Source: Niallia endozanthoxylica
GTDB taxonomy: Bacteria > Bacillota > Bacilli > Bacillales > Cytobacillaceae
DNA length: 64,000 bases
Direction: 5' to 3'
Assembly: GCF_008710145.1 (NCBI RefSeq)
Contig: NZ_VYKL01000030.1
Location: 31,557-95,556 of the forward strand
Below are positions 16,853 through 24,748 of this stretch, piece after piece. The notes under the pieces are model-generated. The model made no database searches. It was not told the origin of the DNA and was given only the letters and a program-made list of their open reading frames with translations. How positions within the stretch are numbered: position 1 is the first letter of the stretch; every line of letters starts with the position of its first letter. The position numbers and the translations under genes are program-made.

Positions 16853-17299
16853 TTATTTAACAGTTGGTTTAAAAGCTGTAACTGGACCAAGTTCATTTTC
16901 CAAATATTCACGAACCTTTGCTGTAAATTGCTTCAATTGTATAAGCTCCGCCTGGAAGCCTGCAAGCAGCTCTTGATGATTGATATTAGTATATTGCTGC
17001 TGTAGATTTTTTCTAAACTTGATGACTCTTTTATAGCTCATGCTCATTTCCTTTGTAATGACCTTTTCATCCTCTAAAATATCAATAATATCATCATAGC
17101 TTCCCGGATCACGCATAATAAAACCGTCGATTAAACCATTACCGACATCAAGTATCGACTCAAGCATCATATGTAGAATTCTTTCCAAAGCAGCTTTTTC
17201 AATTGCTGTGTCCCATTCTTTATTTTCTTCTAATAAACCAATTTGGCCTTCAAGATAGGTTAATGTTTCTTCAATTTTATCTCTGTCAACAAAGTACAT
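16853..17299 (-). CDS. yutE: YutE, DUF86/HepT-like four-helix protein
   Basis: 148-residue all-helical protein of the DUF86 (HepT-like) family. Typical segments: ERILHMMLESILDVGNGLID at about 41-60 and SYDDIIDILEDEKVI. The RNase motif of HepT toxins, R-x4-H-x-Y, appears here as FRKNLQQQY, i.e. the His is Gln. The B. subtilis YutE that I remember has a Gln there too, so the difference looks like a family trait and not damage. No MntA/HepA-type antitoxin neighbour is present, so a toxin role is unlikely. Start 17299 has AAGGG 8 nt upstream. Confidence 0.85.
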   Translation of the reverse strand: MYFVDRDKIEETLTYLEGQIGLLEENKEWDTAIEKAALERILHMMLESILDVGNGLIDGFIMRDPGSYDDIIDILEDEKVITKEMSMSYKRVIKFRKNLQQQYTNINHQELLAGFQAELIQLKQFTAKVREYLENELGPVTAFKPTVK

Positions 17300-17539
17300 T
17301 TCGAACACCCTTCCCTAAATTCATCCGGTCTGTATCATCTTTCATTTATTTTTTAAATTATCACATCTTAATAATATACTTATGTTTATTGTACCATAAT
17401 TTTTACTAAATCTATTTATGAAAAGTATCATATAGGTCTCAACTATTAGTGTATAACGAATGTTTCTGCTAATATAGGGATAACAATATTTTTTTGTGAA
17501 AAATTTGTAACTTACCGTTAATAAAGGGGAGAAAAATAG

Positions 17540-17806
17540 ATGGCAGAGCGCTTTTATTTATATGACGATACAGAAAACACAAAAACGAGGTTTGTTAGCT
17601 TTATGGGCGAAAATACTCGCTTTGATTTAGCAATTACGTACTCTGACCGTTATTACGGAAAACTATTGGTTCTCGATATTCAAGGCGGAAACTTCGCTAT
17701 TATCGGTCAGGATGATTTAGAAGAGGAAGGATATTTAGAGCATGTTTTCCGTTTAGATAAAGAGGCTGCTGAAGAACTTACGGATTTTCTAGCGGAAATC
17801 GTCTAA
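17540..17806 (+). CDS. DUF3055 / SAV0927 family small protein
   Basis: 88-residue acidic cytosolic protein of unknown function, conserved among Bacillales. Recognisable blocks: RFYLYDDTENTKTRFVSFMG at the N-terminus, RFDLAITYSDRYYGKLLVLD in the middle, GQDDLEEEGYLEHVF and an acidic helical end. No catalytic residues are evident. GGGGAG lies 8 nt upstream of ATG. Immediately followed by another small conserved gene; both precede yutD. Confidence 0.82.
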   Translation: MAERFYLYDDTENTKTRFVSFMGENTRFDLAITYSDRYYGKLLVLDIQGGNFAIIGQDDLEEEGYLEHVFRLDKEAAEELTDFLAEIV

Positions 17807-17868
17807 GCGGGCTGTGATCACTTCATATTTTCACTAGAAACGTGAATACTAATGATGAGGTGATTGTA

Positions 17869-18156
17869 ATGGACGATAAAGAAACGAAGGAATATACGAA
17901 TTTTTCCAACGTTGAAACAATGAGAAATTTTATCATTCCTGAAGAATTCCCAGAAGGGCCCGTCGGTTCACCGGTTGGAAAGAATACACCGGTTGAAAAT
18001 AAAAGCACCCCTTGGAAAGAGGGACAACGTAGCTATAGTGCTTTTAACTGGGAGTTCAAGTCCCTTCACCAAAATCTGCCGAGGCAGATGGAAGGTGCTC
18101 ATCCACCGCATGATGACCCGAACAAAAATGAAGAACCCCCTTATACAGGGAAATAA
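17869..18156 (+). CDS. Small conserved cytosolic protein, proline-rich, unknown function
   Basis: 95-residue low-complexity, Pro/Asn/Glu-rich protein. Conserved pattern: KEYTNFSNVET, PEGPVGSPVGKNTPVENKST, then PWKEGQRSYSAFNWE and SLHQNLPRQM, ending in an acidic HDDP tail. I recognise this as a protein usually called cytosolic protein in Bacillus annotations, without known role. It looks largely disordered. Start 17869 chosen because GAGGTG is 6 nt upstream; an earlier ATG at 17842 has none. Confidence 0.75.
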   Translation: MDDKETKEYTNFSNVETMRNFIIPEEFPEGPVGSPVGKNTPVENKSTPWKEGQRSYSAFNWEFKSLHQNLPRQMEGAHPPHDDPNKNEEPPYTGK

Positions 18157-18176
18157 GAAAAGTACACATAAAAACA

Positions 18177-18229
18177 GTGTCAGGCACCGCAAAATGACAG
18201 CATTTTGTCTTTTTGCGGTGCCTGACACC
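18177..18229. repeat. GTGTCAGGCACC palindrome, copy 3
   Basis: Arms GTGTCAGGCACCGCAAAA and the matching TTTTTGCGGTGCCTGACACC around a GACAGCATTTTGTC loop, between convergent genes and touching the yutD stop. Confidence 0.85.
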
Positions 18230-18505
18230 TTAGTTTTTCACCTTTTTCACAATGAAGTAAGCACAACCAAAGTTGCAAAACTCATAAAGGTATTCTGATG
18301 CTGTACTGATTTTCGTGTCAAATGAAGCTTTTTGATTTTGGTCATCAAAAAAGCCTTTTAAGCGAAGCTGACCATATCCCCAGTCACCTACAATATAATC
18401 ATACTTTGTTAGGATATCACTGAACCGGCCGCGAAAGGCCTCTTCGTTAAAGCCATTTCCTCTTTCCTCAACGACCTCGTAACAAGTGTTTTCAATACAA
18501 ACCAT
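18230..18505 (-). CDS. yutD: YutD family protein (DUF1027)
   Basis: 91-residue YutD-like protein. Family signature: GFNEEAFRGRFSDILTKYDY, then VGDWGYGQLRLKGFFDD at about 41-57 and YLYEFCNFGCAYFIVKK at the C-terminus with two Cys. Function unknown. Start at 18505 has GAGAGGTG 6 nt upstream; the GTG nine bases earlier overlaps the site. Upstream, about 280 bp to yutC contains no recognisable element. Confidence 0.88.
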   Translation of the reverse strand: MVCIENTCYEVVEERGNGFNEEAFRGRFSDILTKYDYIVGDWGYGQLRLKGFFDDQNQKASFDTKISTASEYLYEFCNFGCAYFIVKKVKN

Positions 18506-18788
18506 TCTTTTCACCTCTCAAAATTACGTCTCTCTATTTAACAGAACTTTTGATCCTTGAGTATAGGTCATGTCGTCATGGCCATATATCTATACGTTCT
18601 CATATCCATTCCAAGAACCACAACATTTGCCAAACACGCTCAATGTTAGCAATTCTTGAAACGATTGCTATAAGAAGATTTAGCCATAAAATGAGGAAAA
18701 GTGCAAGCTGCTAACGTAATCGCCAACAATTACTAAGTGGAAAATTTTTTACATCGGTCACCCTATACATAAGGAGGTAGATAAAAAA

Positions 18789-19427
18789 ATGAACAAATCA
18801 TGGATGATTATTGGTCTTTGCAGTCTTACTTTCATGACAGCCTGCCAGAAGGATGCAGCAAGTGAAGATATATATAAAGACAGCGGTAATACAATTAATG
18901 TGAACGATGACCGTCGTGAGTTATACAAGGAGCATAATAATGGGAATAAAAGTGAGAACTTCGGCTATGTACGTCATCAAAAAAGTCCTGTTTTAGGCGA
19001 GAATATGTCAGACAACCATTATACGGAGATTGACCGTGAGAAAGTAGCAGATACCATTTCAAAGTACTGTACCGACCTGCCAAATGTACAGGATACTGCT
19101 ACACTTGTAACAGATGAAGAGGTACTCATCCTTTATGCTACTGATACAAAGGACCGGAACTTGACAGCTGATCAAGTAAAGAAAACGGGCATGTCTGTTG
19201 TTCCTCGCTGGTATCGCGTGTATGTCAGCGATAATTTTAACCTGAGGAAAACAATGGAAAGCTATGCCTACCTTGATTCCACCAGCACAAATGCCGAAAC
19301 AGGAATTGATAAGCTGATAAAAGAAATGGTAAAAGCCCCGCAAGGTCAGCCTGTCAGTGATGAAGAAAATGCCAATGGTGACATTAAGAATATTTCTAAC
19401 CAGTCAAACCATATGGAAAAAGAATGA
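18789..19427 (+). CDS. yutC: YutC-like sporulation lipoprotein (YhcN/YlaJ family)
   Basis: 212-residue predicted lipoprotein. Signal peptide MNKSWMIIGLCSLTFMTAC ends in a lipobox with Cys19. The mature part has a YhcN/YlaJ-type domain with DRREL, then EKVADTISKYCTDLPNVQDT and LVTDEEVLILYATD, and a RWYRVYVSDN segment. Family members are made in the forespore under sigma-G and attach to the inner spore membrane; that regulation is known for relatives and was not seen here. RBS AAGGAGG. Convergent with lipA. Confidence 0.85.
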   Translation: MNKSWMIIGLCSLTFMTACQKDAASEDIYKDSGNTINVNDDRRELYKEHNNGNKSENFGYVRHQKSPVLGENMSDNHYTEIDREKVADTISKYCTDLPNVQDTATLVTDEEVLILYATDTKDRNLTADQVKKTGMSVVPRWYRVYVSDNFNLRKTMESYAYLDSTSTNAETGIDKLIKEMVKAPQGQPVSDEENANGDIKNISNQSNHMEKE

Positions 19428-19445
19428 AGAGAATCCAAATCAAAA

Positions 19446-19478
19446 AAAGAGTTCAGCCTTGGTTAAGCTGAACTCTTT
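19446..19478. terminator. Bidirectional terminator yutC/lipA
   Basis: AAAGAGTTCAGC-CTTGGTTAA-GCTGAACTCTTT. Confidence 0.88.
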
Positions 19479-19482
19479 CCAT

Positions 19483-20400
19483 TTAAGCTTTTTTTAACTG
19501 TTGGTCTTCCAATGAATGCTTTTGTTTAGCCGCTTCATTTACCTGTTCATCCGCATGGTAGGAGGAACGAACAAGAGGACCGGATTCACAGTGACTGAAG
19601 CCTTTTTGCATGGCTATTTCTTTTAGCTCTTTAAATTCATCTGGATGATAATATTTTTCAACCGTTAAATGCTTTTTTGTCGGCTGCAGGTACTGGCCAA
19701 TCGTCATGATATCCACATGGTTGGCACGAAGGTCATCCATTGTCGCCAGTATTTCTTCTTTTGTTTCACCGAGACCTACCATTAAGCTTGATTTTGTCGG
19801 GATAGTTGGCTGAAGCTCCTTCGCACGACGCAAAAATTCTAAAGAACGTTCATATTTTGCTCTTGCCCTCACCCTTGGTGACAGTCTTTCTACTGTTTCG
19901 ATATTATGATTTAGAATATCCGGCTTGGCATCCATCAGCATTTTAAGATTCTCATATATTCCGCCCATATCAGATGGCAAAACTTCAATCGATGTGAATG
20001 GATTTTTCTTTCTAATGGCACGGACCGTTTCTGCAAAAACGGCGGCTCCTCCATCCTTTAAATCGTCACGAGCAACAGCCGTTACAACGACATGCTTTAA
20101 ATTCATGAGATGTACCGAATCAGCCACTCTTTCCGGTTCCTTCCAATCCAATTCGGTCGGGAGCCCAGTTTTAACTGCACAAAAACGGCAGGCTCTTGTA
20201 CAGGTATCACCAAGAATCATAAAGGTAGCTGTTCTTCTTTCCGCCCAGCATTCATGGATATTCGGACAACGCGCTTCTTCGCATACTGTATGAAGATTAT
20301 TTTCCCGCATCATCTTTTTTAATCCTGTGTAATGTTCATTTGTATTTAATTTTATTTTTAACCAATCTGGTTTTCGCTGTATTTCTTTATTGCTAGACAT
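19483..20400 (-). CDS. lipA: Lipoyl synthase
   Basis: 305-residue radical SAM enzyme that inserts two sulfur atoms into protein-bound octanoyl chains to give lipoate. The auxiliary cluster motif [12 protein letters not shown] (C-x4-C-x5-C) is at about 40-51 and the radical SAM motif CTRACRFC at about 67-74. The sacrificial auxiliary [4Fe-4S] cluster makes it dependent on the SUF/Nfu genes of this window, and GcvH at 41.5 kb is one of its acceptors. GGAGCGG precedes the ATG. Monocistronic. Confidence 0.97.
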   Translation of the reverse strand: MSSNKEIQRKPDWLKIKLNTNEHYTGLKKMMRENNLHTVCEEARCPNIHECWAERRTATFMILGDTCTRACRFCAVKTGLPTELDWKEPERVADSVHLMNLKHVVVTAVARDDLKDGGAAVFAETVRAIRKKNPFTSIEVLPSDMGGIYENLKMLMDAKPDILNHNIETVERLSPRVRARAKYERSLEFLRRAKELQPTIPTKSSLMVGLGETKEEILATMDDLRANHVDIMTIGQYLQPTKKHLTVEKYYHPDEFKELKEIAMQKGFSHCESGPLVRSSYHADEQVNEAAKQKHSLEDQQLKKA

Positions 20401-20669
20401 ACTACCGCTCCATTTCTATAGCAATATAGTATTACATAAAAAGTTTTTTATCATTCCCACTTTAACATTAAAAGGATGGTACGACAAGAAATCGAATCGC
20501 AAGGATATTTCCAAAATTTTATATTTATGAAATCCTTTTGTACTTTACAAACTAATCAAGAAGATAAAAGTGCAGGCTTCCCGTTAGATCAGCCTTTATA
20601 GTTGAGGTTCTGAAAACGAATGCTACTAATGTTATACTTTATCTTTTGAAGACGGAAGGGAGGATTCGT

Positions 20670-21659
20670 ATGCGGCAGGCTTTCATATGTTCGATTTGTT
20701 TCATACTGCTTTTTGTAAATAACCCACTAATGGCGAAGGCTGAAAATGAACAAAACGATCTTTTTGCCAGGAGAATGGAACTATATCAAAAAATAGAATC
20801 CGTTACAAATATCCCCTGGTATTATTTAGCTGCTGTTGACCAATATGAAAGAAATGTTCGCCAGTCCCGCAAGGATTTACCGAAAGCAGAAGGAATAACA
20901 GGAATTTATTTTCCACCGGAAAAGTGGGTTGGAATTATGAATCCTAATCCGACTGATGAAAATCCACTTTCAATCGAATTTTTTGACGGTATTGGCGCAG
21001 ATGGAGACGGAGATAATAAAGCATCGCTAAAGAACGATGCTGATGTCCTTTATACCTATGCCCGCCACGTTTTAAATTATGGTACTGATCATGACAATAT
21101 TAAGCTGGCTTTATGGGATTATTATCAAAGGGATAAAACAGTCAGTATTATTGTTGGAAAAGCAAAAATCTACAAACACTTTGGCCACTTAAATTTAGAA
21201 AGCCATGCATTTCCTGTTCCTATTCGAAGCAATCACAGCTATAAAAATACATGGGGAGATGCGCGAGGTTGGGGTGGAAGAAGGACTCATGAAGGAACAG
21301 ATATCTTTGCCAGCTATGGTGTTCCGGTACGCGCTACCTCTTACGGTATTGTCGAAATGAAAGGCTGGAATAAGTATGGCGGTTGGAGAGTGGGTATTCG
21401 TGATATTAATAATAATTATCACTATTTTGCTCACTTGAACGGTTTTTCCAAAGACTTACATATCGGACAAGTGGTTGAACCAGGGCAATTAATTGGAAGT
21501 GTTGGAAGCTCAGGCTACGGCCCCCCGGGTACTTCAGGAAAGTTTCCTCCTCATTTACATTATGGTATGTATAAGGACAACGGAAGAACAGAATGGTCTT
21601 TTGACCCGTATCCTCATTTGAGGCTCTGGGAAAGACAAGAAAGACAGCGTACGAAATAA
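20670..21659 (+). CDS. lytH: LytH-like M23 peptidase (L-Ala-D-Glu endopeptidase, spore cortex)
   Basis: 329-residue secreted peptidase. Signal peptide about 1-27 ends near MAKAENE. A lysozyme-like helical region (IPWYYLAAVDQYERN, DVLYTYARHVLNYG) precedes the M23 domain at about 195-325, whose zinc ligands are THEGTDIFA and HLHYG near the end. B. subtilis LytH (YunA) trims peptide side chains during cortex formation to leave single L-alanine residues. Start 20670 has GGGAGG 6 nt upstream. Next gene on the other strand, yunB, is also a spore gene. Confidence 0.92.
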   Translation: MRQAFICSICFILLFVNNPLMAKAENEQNDLFARRMELYQKIESVTNIPWYYLAAVDQYERNVRQSRKDLPKAEGITGIYFPPEKWVGIMNPNPTDENPLSIEFFDGIGADGDGDNKASLKNDADVLYTYARHVLNYGTDHDNIKLALWDYYQRDKTVSIIVGKAKIYKHFGHLNLESHAFPVPIRSNHSYKNTWGDARGWGGRRTHEGTDIFASYGVPVRATSYGIVEMKGWNKYGGWRVGIRDINNNYHYFAHLNGFSKDLHIGQVVEPGQLIGSVGSSGYGPPGTSGKFPPHLHYGMYKDNGRTEWSFDPYPHLRLWERQERQRTK

Positions 21660-21660
21660 G

Positions 21661-21872
21661 AAAAGCGGAAGCGCCTTGCCCAGCGACATATGGACTGACT
21701 TGCACAGGATGTGCTGACATCGACGTTCGCCACAGGACGTGGCGGTCTTTAGTCGATGTCCCTCTACTTCCGGACTGAGATAAAGAAAACACGAAGAACG
21801 CGCTAGCGTGATTCGATGTTGACACAATCGTTGCGGAGGAAGTGTGAAGTCCACTAGGCGCTGGAGCTAGAC
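21661..21872. repeat. Dispersed mosaic repeat with CCTG hairpins, copy 2
   Basis: Starts AAAAGCGGAAGCGCCTTG and ends CTAGGCGCTGGAGCTAGAC. The core GACTTGCACAGGATGTGC...GCCACAGGACGTGGC is the reverse complement of the core of copy 1 at 3393-3557. Non-coding; fills most of the 310-bp gap between lytH and yunB together with the next palindrome. Confidence 0.8.
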
Positions 21873-21908
21873 CACTATCAAAGTTTAAAAAGTTATTTCT
21901 TAAAAATA

Positions 21909-21967
21909 GTGTCAGGCCCATAAAAAGACAAATGGCAGTCATTTGTCTTTTTATGGTGCCTGACACC
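21909..21967. repeat. GTGTCAGGCACC palindrome, copy 4
   Basis: The longest copy: arms of about 26 bp running GTGTCAGGCcCATAAAAAGA... and ...TCTTTTTATGGTGCCTGACAC, with one mismatch, directly at the yunB stop codon. Confidence 0.88.
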
Positions 21968-21969
21968 TG

Positions 21970-22728
21970 TTATTCGTTTTTAGGTAATTGAATGGCGGGG
22001 GTGCTGTTACCATTACCATTGTAGAATTGAGGAACATCCCCTCTGAATACGCCCATGCCAATTGGAATATTACGCTTTACAACTGTGATATCGGAGGAAA
22101 AAGGAACAATAATCTCAATATTGACTTGAACTTCAATATAAATTTCAATAATACCGCCATTGATTCCAAATTCTTCAATTTTGGTTTTGACATCTGATGT
22201 TACGTCTCCAATAGCATAAAATTCAACCGGTATATCTGGACCTAAGTTACCTAGTAAGGCATTGTCAGTTGCCCGTCCTAGTGGAATTGAGAAATTGATT
22301 CCTTTCGCTTCCTTTGGTTTTTTCTTATCAATTTCAACATCTGTAAGGGAATGAAGAACATCTGTATTTCCTTCTTCTGCTTCCTTTATATTTTCATGAA
22401 TCAGACTGACGATTTCTGTTTGTTTACGGATAATTTTTTCAGTATCTAATTGAATATTATTGGAACCATCTGTATTGGGAATCGTTCGAAAAAGATCTTC
22501 GGATTCTGCTTCTTCAAACTGCTTATCTACAGCATTATTAATGACTAATGTGGCAATATTTCTTGATTCTGATTTAGCATAGCTCATCAGTGTCGGCTCT
22601 AATTCTTTTTCAATTACCCATAGACAGATTAGGGTTGAACAGATAAAAAACACTAGCGTCAACAATAATACGTATCGAACCGGCAGCGGTCCTCGTTTCT
22701 GTAAACGTCTGCGAAAAAGCTTCGCCAA
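21970..22728 (-). CDS. yunB: Sporulation protein YunB
   Basis: 252-residue YunB family protein. One TM helix near residues 19-40 (YVLLLTLVFFICSTLICLW) then an extracytoplasmic domain with conserved SYAKSESRNIATLVINNA, FSIPLGRATDNALLGNLGP and VNIEIIVPFSS. Required for full spore yield in B. subtilis; mechanism unknown. Start is TTG at 22728 with GGGGGG about 7 nt upstream. The IscB element sits right upstream, separating it from the HD-GYP gene. Confidence 0.9.
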   Translation of the reverse strand: MAKLFRRRLQKRGPLPVRYVLLLTLVFFICSTLICLWVIEKELEPTLMSYAKSESRNIATLVINNAVDKQFEEAESEDLFRTIPNTDGSNNIQLDTEKIIRKQTEIVSLIHENIKEAEEGNTDVLHSLTDVEIDKKKPKEAKGINFSIPLGRATDNALLGNLGPDIPVEFYAIGDVTSDVKTKIEEFGINGGIIEIYIEVQVNIEIIVPFSSDITVVKRNIPIGMGVFRGDVPQFYNGNGNSTPAIQLPKNE

Positions 22729-22820
22729 GACACTTCCCCCCTCTATATGCTATATGTATGCAGTAGAAGAGAGACTAACGCTAAATTTATCGTAAAAACA
22801 ATAAAATTCTTTACCTGCTT

Positions 22821-23216
22821 TTAGCCTTGTTCTTGTATGTATTTTTGAATCGTTTCTCTACTAACGTTTCCAATGGAACAAGCGAAATATCCGTCACTCC
22901 AAAAAGTTCGTTTTTTCCAAAAATGCTTAGAAAGATACGTTTCATGTTGTTTCCAAATGTGAAAGGTAGTCATTTGCTTTAGTAGCCTTACAATCTCAGG
23001 TATACTCATCTTAGGTTCATACTGAATAAGTAAATGAATAGGTTCCTTATCTACTTCCATTTCGACGATTCTAATATGATATCTATTAGCTATATCGTGC
23101 ATGAGTTGTTTCACATCATTTCCAAGTTGAATCAACAACTTCTTGCGATATTTACACACGAATATCAAGTGGCACATAAGTAAAAACTTGGAATGGTTTT
23201 TTGTATGGTAATCCAT
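22821..23216 (-). CDS. tnpA: IS200/IS605 TnpA (Y1 transposase) with altered HUH motif
   Basis: 131-residue single-strand transposase. The family frame is complete: HLIFVCKYRKKL near residue 16, the RLLKQMT helix, HFWKKRTFWSDGYF near 98-111, and the catalytic Tyr126 in ETIQKYIQEQ. The HUH metal motif, normally DHIH or DHVH, reads EPIH at 58-61, so the first His (expected at 59) is Pro while His61 remains. That should impair Mg2+ binding and strand nicking. Its first 52 nt overlap the 3' end of iscB in another frame. Probably inactive unless rescued in trans. Confidence 0.9.
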   Translation of the reverse strand: MDYHTKNHSKFLLMCHLIFVCKYRKKLLIQLGNDVKQLMHDIANRYHIRIVEMEVDKEPIHLLIQYEPKMSIPEIVRLLKQMTTFHIWKQHETYLSKHFWKKRTFWSDGYFACSIGNVSRETIQKYIQEQG

Positions 23217-24424
23217 GATGTTCTAGCACTCACTCTCTGCATCTTAGAGAATTTTGGAATCGGCTTTAAAGGAACTTTGTTTCCTTCTATATCCATCAAG
23301 ATAGCGTAGCCACTACTCATTCTTCCTTTGATGAAATATTTTTCCCCTTTGTATTGAACCTTATCGAATTTACGAAAACCAAAGAGTTTTCTCATTGGTA
23401 TCTTTTGTTCACTACGAACTCCTTTGGTTTGTTGATAATCACCATCAGATACACATTTCTTAAATAAGATGTTGTTTGATTTAAAAGTAGGAGTTACTCC
23501 TTTTGTTGCAACCGCAACAGCATCAAAGTAGTGTTCTTTTGGTAATCTCGTAAGTTGACGGTGTTCCTTCGTAATAAACCCAAAGGTTTCTTCCGCATTT
23601 GTTTGCCTTAATAGTTGAATGCGAATACTATTCATTTGTGTAGCGTGATTGAGTTGCCCTTTTTTCTTCCCTCTCTTTTTAAGCTCAATCTTCCCATGAT
23701 GAAGGGCATCATGACACGTTTTACAAAGAGTAAGAAGATTGGATTCTTCGTCTGAACCACCCATACTTCTAAAAATAATATGATGCACTTCTAATCGTTT
23801 GTCTTTTGATTTTCCTTTACAATGTTGGCAACGATAGGCATCTCTTGTTAAGACATATGCTTTCGTATTGGCATAACCGTAGTTCAATCCTTTTTGATAG
23901 AGCCATTTGTTTGTTAATACCGCTGGATTTTTTAACACATGTGGATCAAAAGTAGCCGTCTCTACGATTTGTCGCGTGATTGGAAGAATCGTAGAGACGA
24001 ACTTCATTTCTTTCAGATGGGCATTGATTTTGCTAGTCATCGTTGGTGAAAAGCGGTTTTTTTTGATTGAGTTTTTTCGATTGAGCCATCTTGCTTTTCG
24101 ATAACGAGTTTTGCGATTTCGTCTATTCCTTCTATATTTCGAGCGCTGCTTCATTTTGTCAGTAATATCATTGCGAATTTCGATTTGAGATAGATACAAC
24201 ACATTTCCCTTTTCGTCAGCAACAGCAGAGCCTACTTTTGCACTCCCTGTATCTACTCCATGAGTTAAAGTCTGTACATATTCTGTATCTGTTTTGTATC
24301 GTAATTGAATGGTAAAAGGTGTTCTTCGCTTCACTTTTGCTTTTCCTTGTTTCAAAAGCAATCTCGCAATTGCCGAAGAACAGGGCATCAAGGGCCTTCT
24401 GTCTTGAGTTAAAACATATACCAT
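23165..24424 (-). CDS. iscB: IscB RNA-guided nuclease (PLMP, RuvC, bridge helix, HNH)
   Basis: 419-residue IscB, the ancestor type of Cas9. Order: PLMP domain (RRPLMPCS at about 9-16), RuvC-I with Asp58 (HGVDTGSAKVG), arginine-rich bridge helix (RSKYRRNRRNRKTRYRKAR at about 94-112), RuvC-II with Glu155 (IVETATFDPH), HNH at about 198-243 (CQHC; VHHIIFRSMGG with His213-His214; LCKTCHDALHHG), RuvC-III with HYFDAVAVA near 300, and a C-terminal TAM-reading region ending SARTSW. All catalytic residues and zinc Cys pairs are intact. Start 24424 has GAAAGGATG upstream. The omega RNA is encoded just 5' of it. Confidence 0.95.
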   Translation of the reverse strand: MVYVLTQDRRPLMPCSSAIARLLLKQGKAKVKRRTPFTIQLRYKTDTEYVQTLTHGVDTGSAKVGSAVADEKGNVLYLSQIEIRNDITDKMKQRSKYRRNRRNRKTRYRKARWLNRKNSIKKNRFSPTMTSKINAHLKEMKFVSTILPITRQIVETATFDPHVLKNPAVLTNKWLYQKGLNYGYANTKAYVLTRDAYRCQHCKGKSKDKRLEVHHIIFRSMGGSDEESNLLTLCKTCHDALHHGKIELKKRGKKKGQLNHATQMNSIRIQLLRQTNAEETFGFITKEHRQLTRLPKEHYFDAVAVATKGVTPTFKSNNILFKKCVSDGDYQQTKGVRSEQKIPMRKLFGFRKFDKVQYKGEKYFIKGRMSSGYAILMDIEGNKVPLKPIPKFSKMQRVSARTSWITIQKTIPSFYLCAT

Positions 24425-24499
24425 GTAAAACATCCTTTCGGATAAAATCTCTGCCCGAAAGCAGGTGATGCGTATCCTTGTACTATGACCATATAAGGA

Positions 24500-24748
24500 A
24501 TCCGACCTCACCTCGACAATGATACATCAGCTTTTTACACTTGCATCACCGAGGTTTACCTCGCCTCTACTTAAATGCAAGCGACAGAGCAACGGTCTGG
24601 TGCGTCAACCGAAGGTGTCATGACCGATCTATCGTAGTTAGGATTTCTCCTATCTCAGTCTGGTAAACTTACCCTTGAAGGGACAATCCTAAAACCATGT
24701 CGCTTCTTTTTCAAAAGCCACGGTGCCTTTAGGCTCGTGGTAGTTCAC
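24500..24748 (-). ncRNA. IscB omega RNA (HEARO RNA)
   Basis: Structured non-coding block between HD-GYP and iscB. Reading on the minus strand: stem CCACG/CGTGG enclosing GCCTAAAGGC; long-range pair AAGCGACA / TGTCGCTT; TTAGGATT / AATCCTAA; hairpin CCCTTCAAGGG; CGGTC...GACCG with ACCTTCGGT inside; TTGCAT / ATGCAA enclosing CGAGGTAAACCTCG. Position directly upstream of iscB and this fold fit Rfam-type HEARO RNA, the guide RNA of IscB. The guide would be the sequence 5' of about 24748, i.e. HD-GYP coding sequence. The 3' limit is approximate. Confidence 0.88.

Larger units (their letters stand above)
22741..24748 (-). mobile_element. IS200/IS605-type element with tnpA, iscB and omega RNA
   Basis: About 2.0 kb unit reading, on the minus strand, omega RNA - iscB - tnpA. 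The left boundary is placed at about 24748, where the RNA scaffold starts and the HD-GYP coding sequence ends. The right boundary is uncertain, between the tnpA stop (22821) and the yunB RBS; CGATAAATTTAGCG near 22778-22791 is a possible imperfect end hairpin. No target duplication is expected for this family and none is seen. Inserted between two minus-strand genes. Confidence 0.8.

Noticed and set aside
16853..17299. YutE as a HepT toxin of a toxin-antitoxin pair
   Set aside because: His of the RNase motif is Gln, a family trait of YutE as far as I recall, and no nucleotidyltransferase antitoxin gene is adjacent.
21406..21966. Minus-strand frame of 186 codons opposite the end of lytH
   Set aside because: Half antisense to the M23 domain, half repeat sequence; no family similarity.
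23165..24424. iscB as a Cas9 or part of a CRISPR system
   Set aside because: Size of about 420 aa, PLMP start, no REC lobe, no repeats or cas genes nearby; IscB fits fully.
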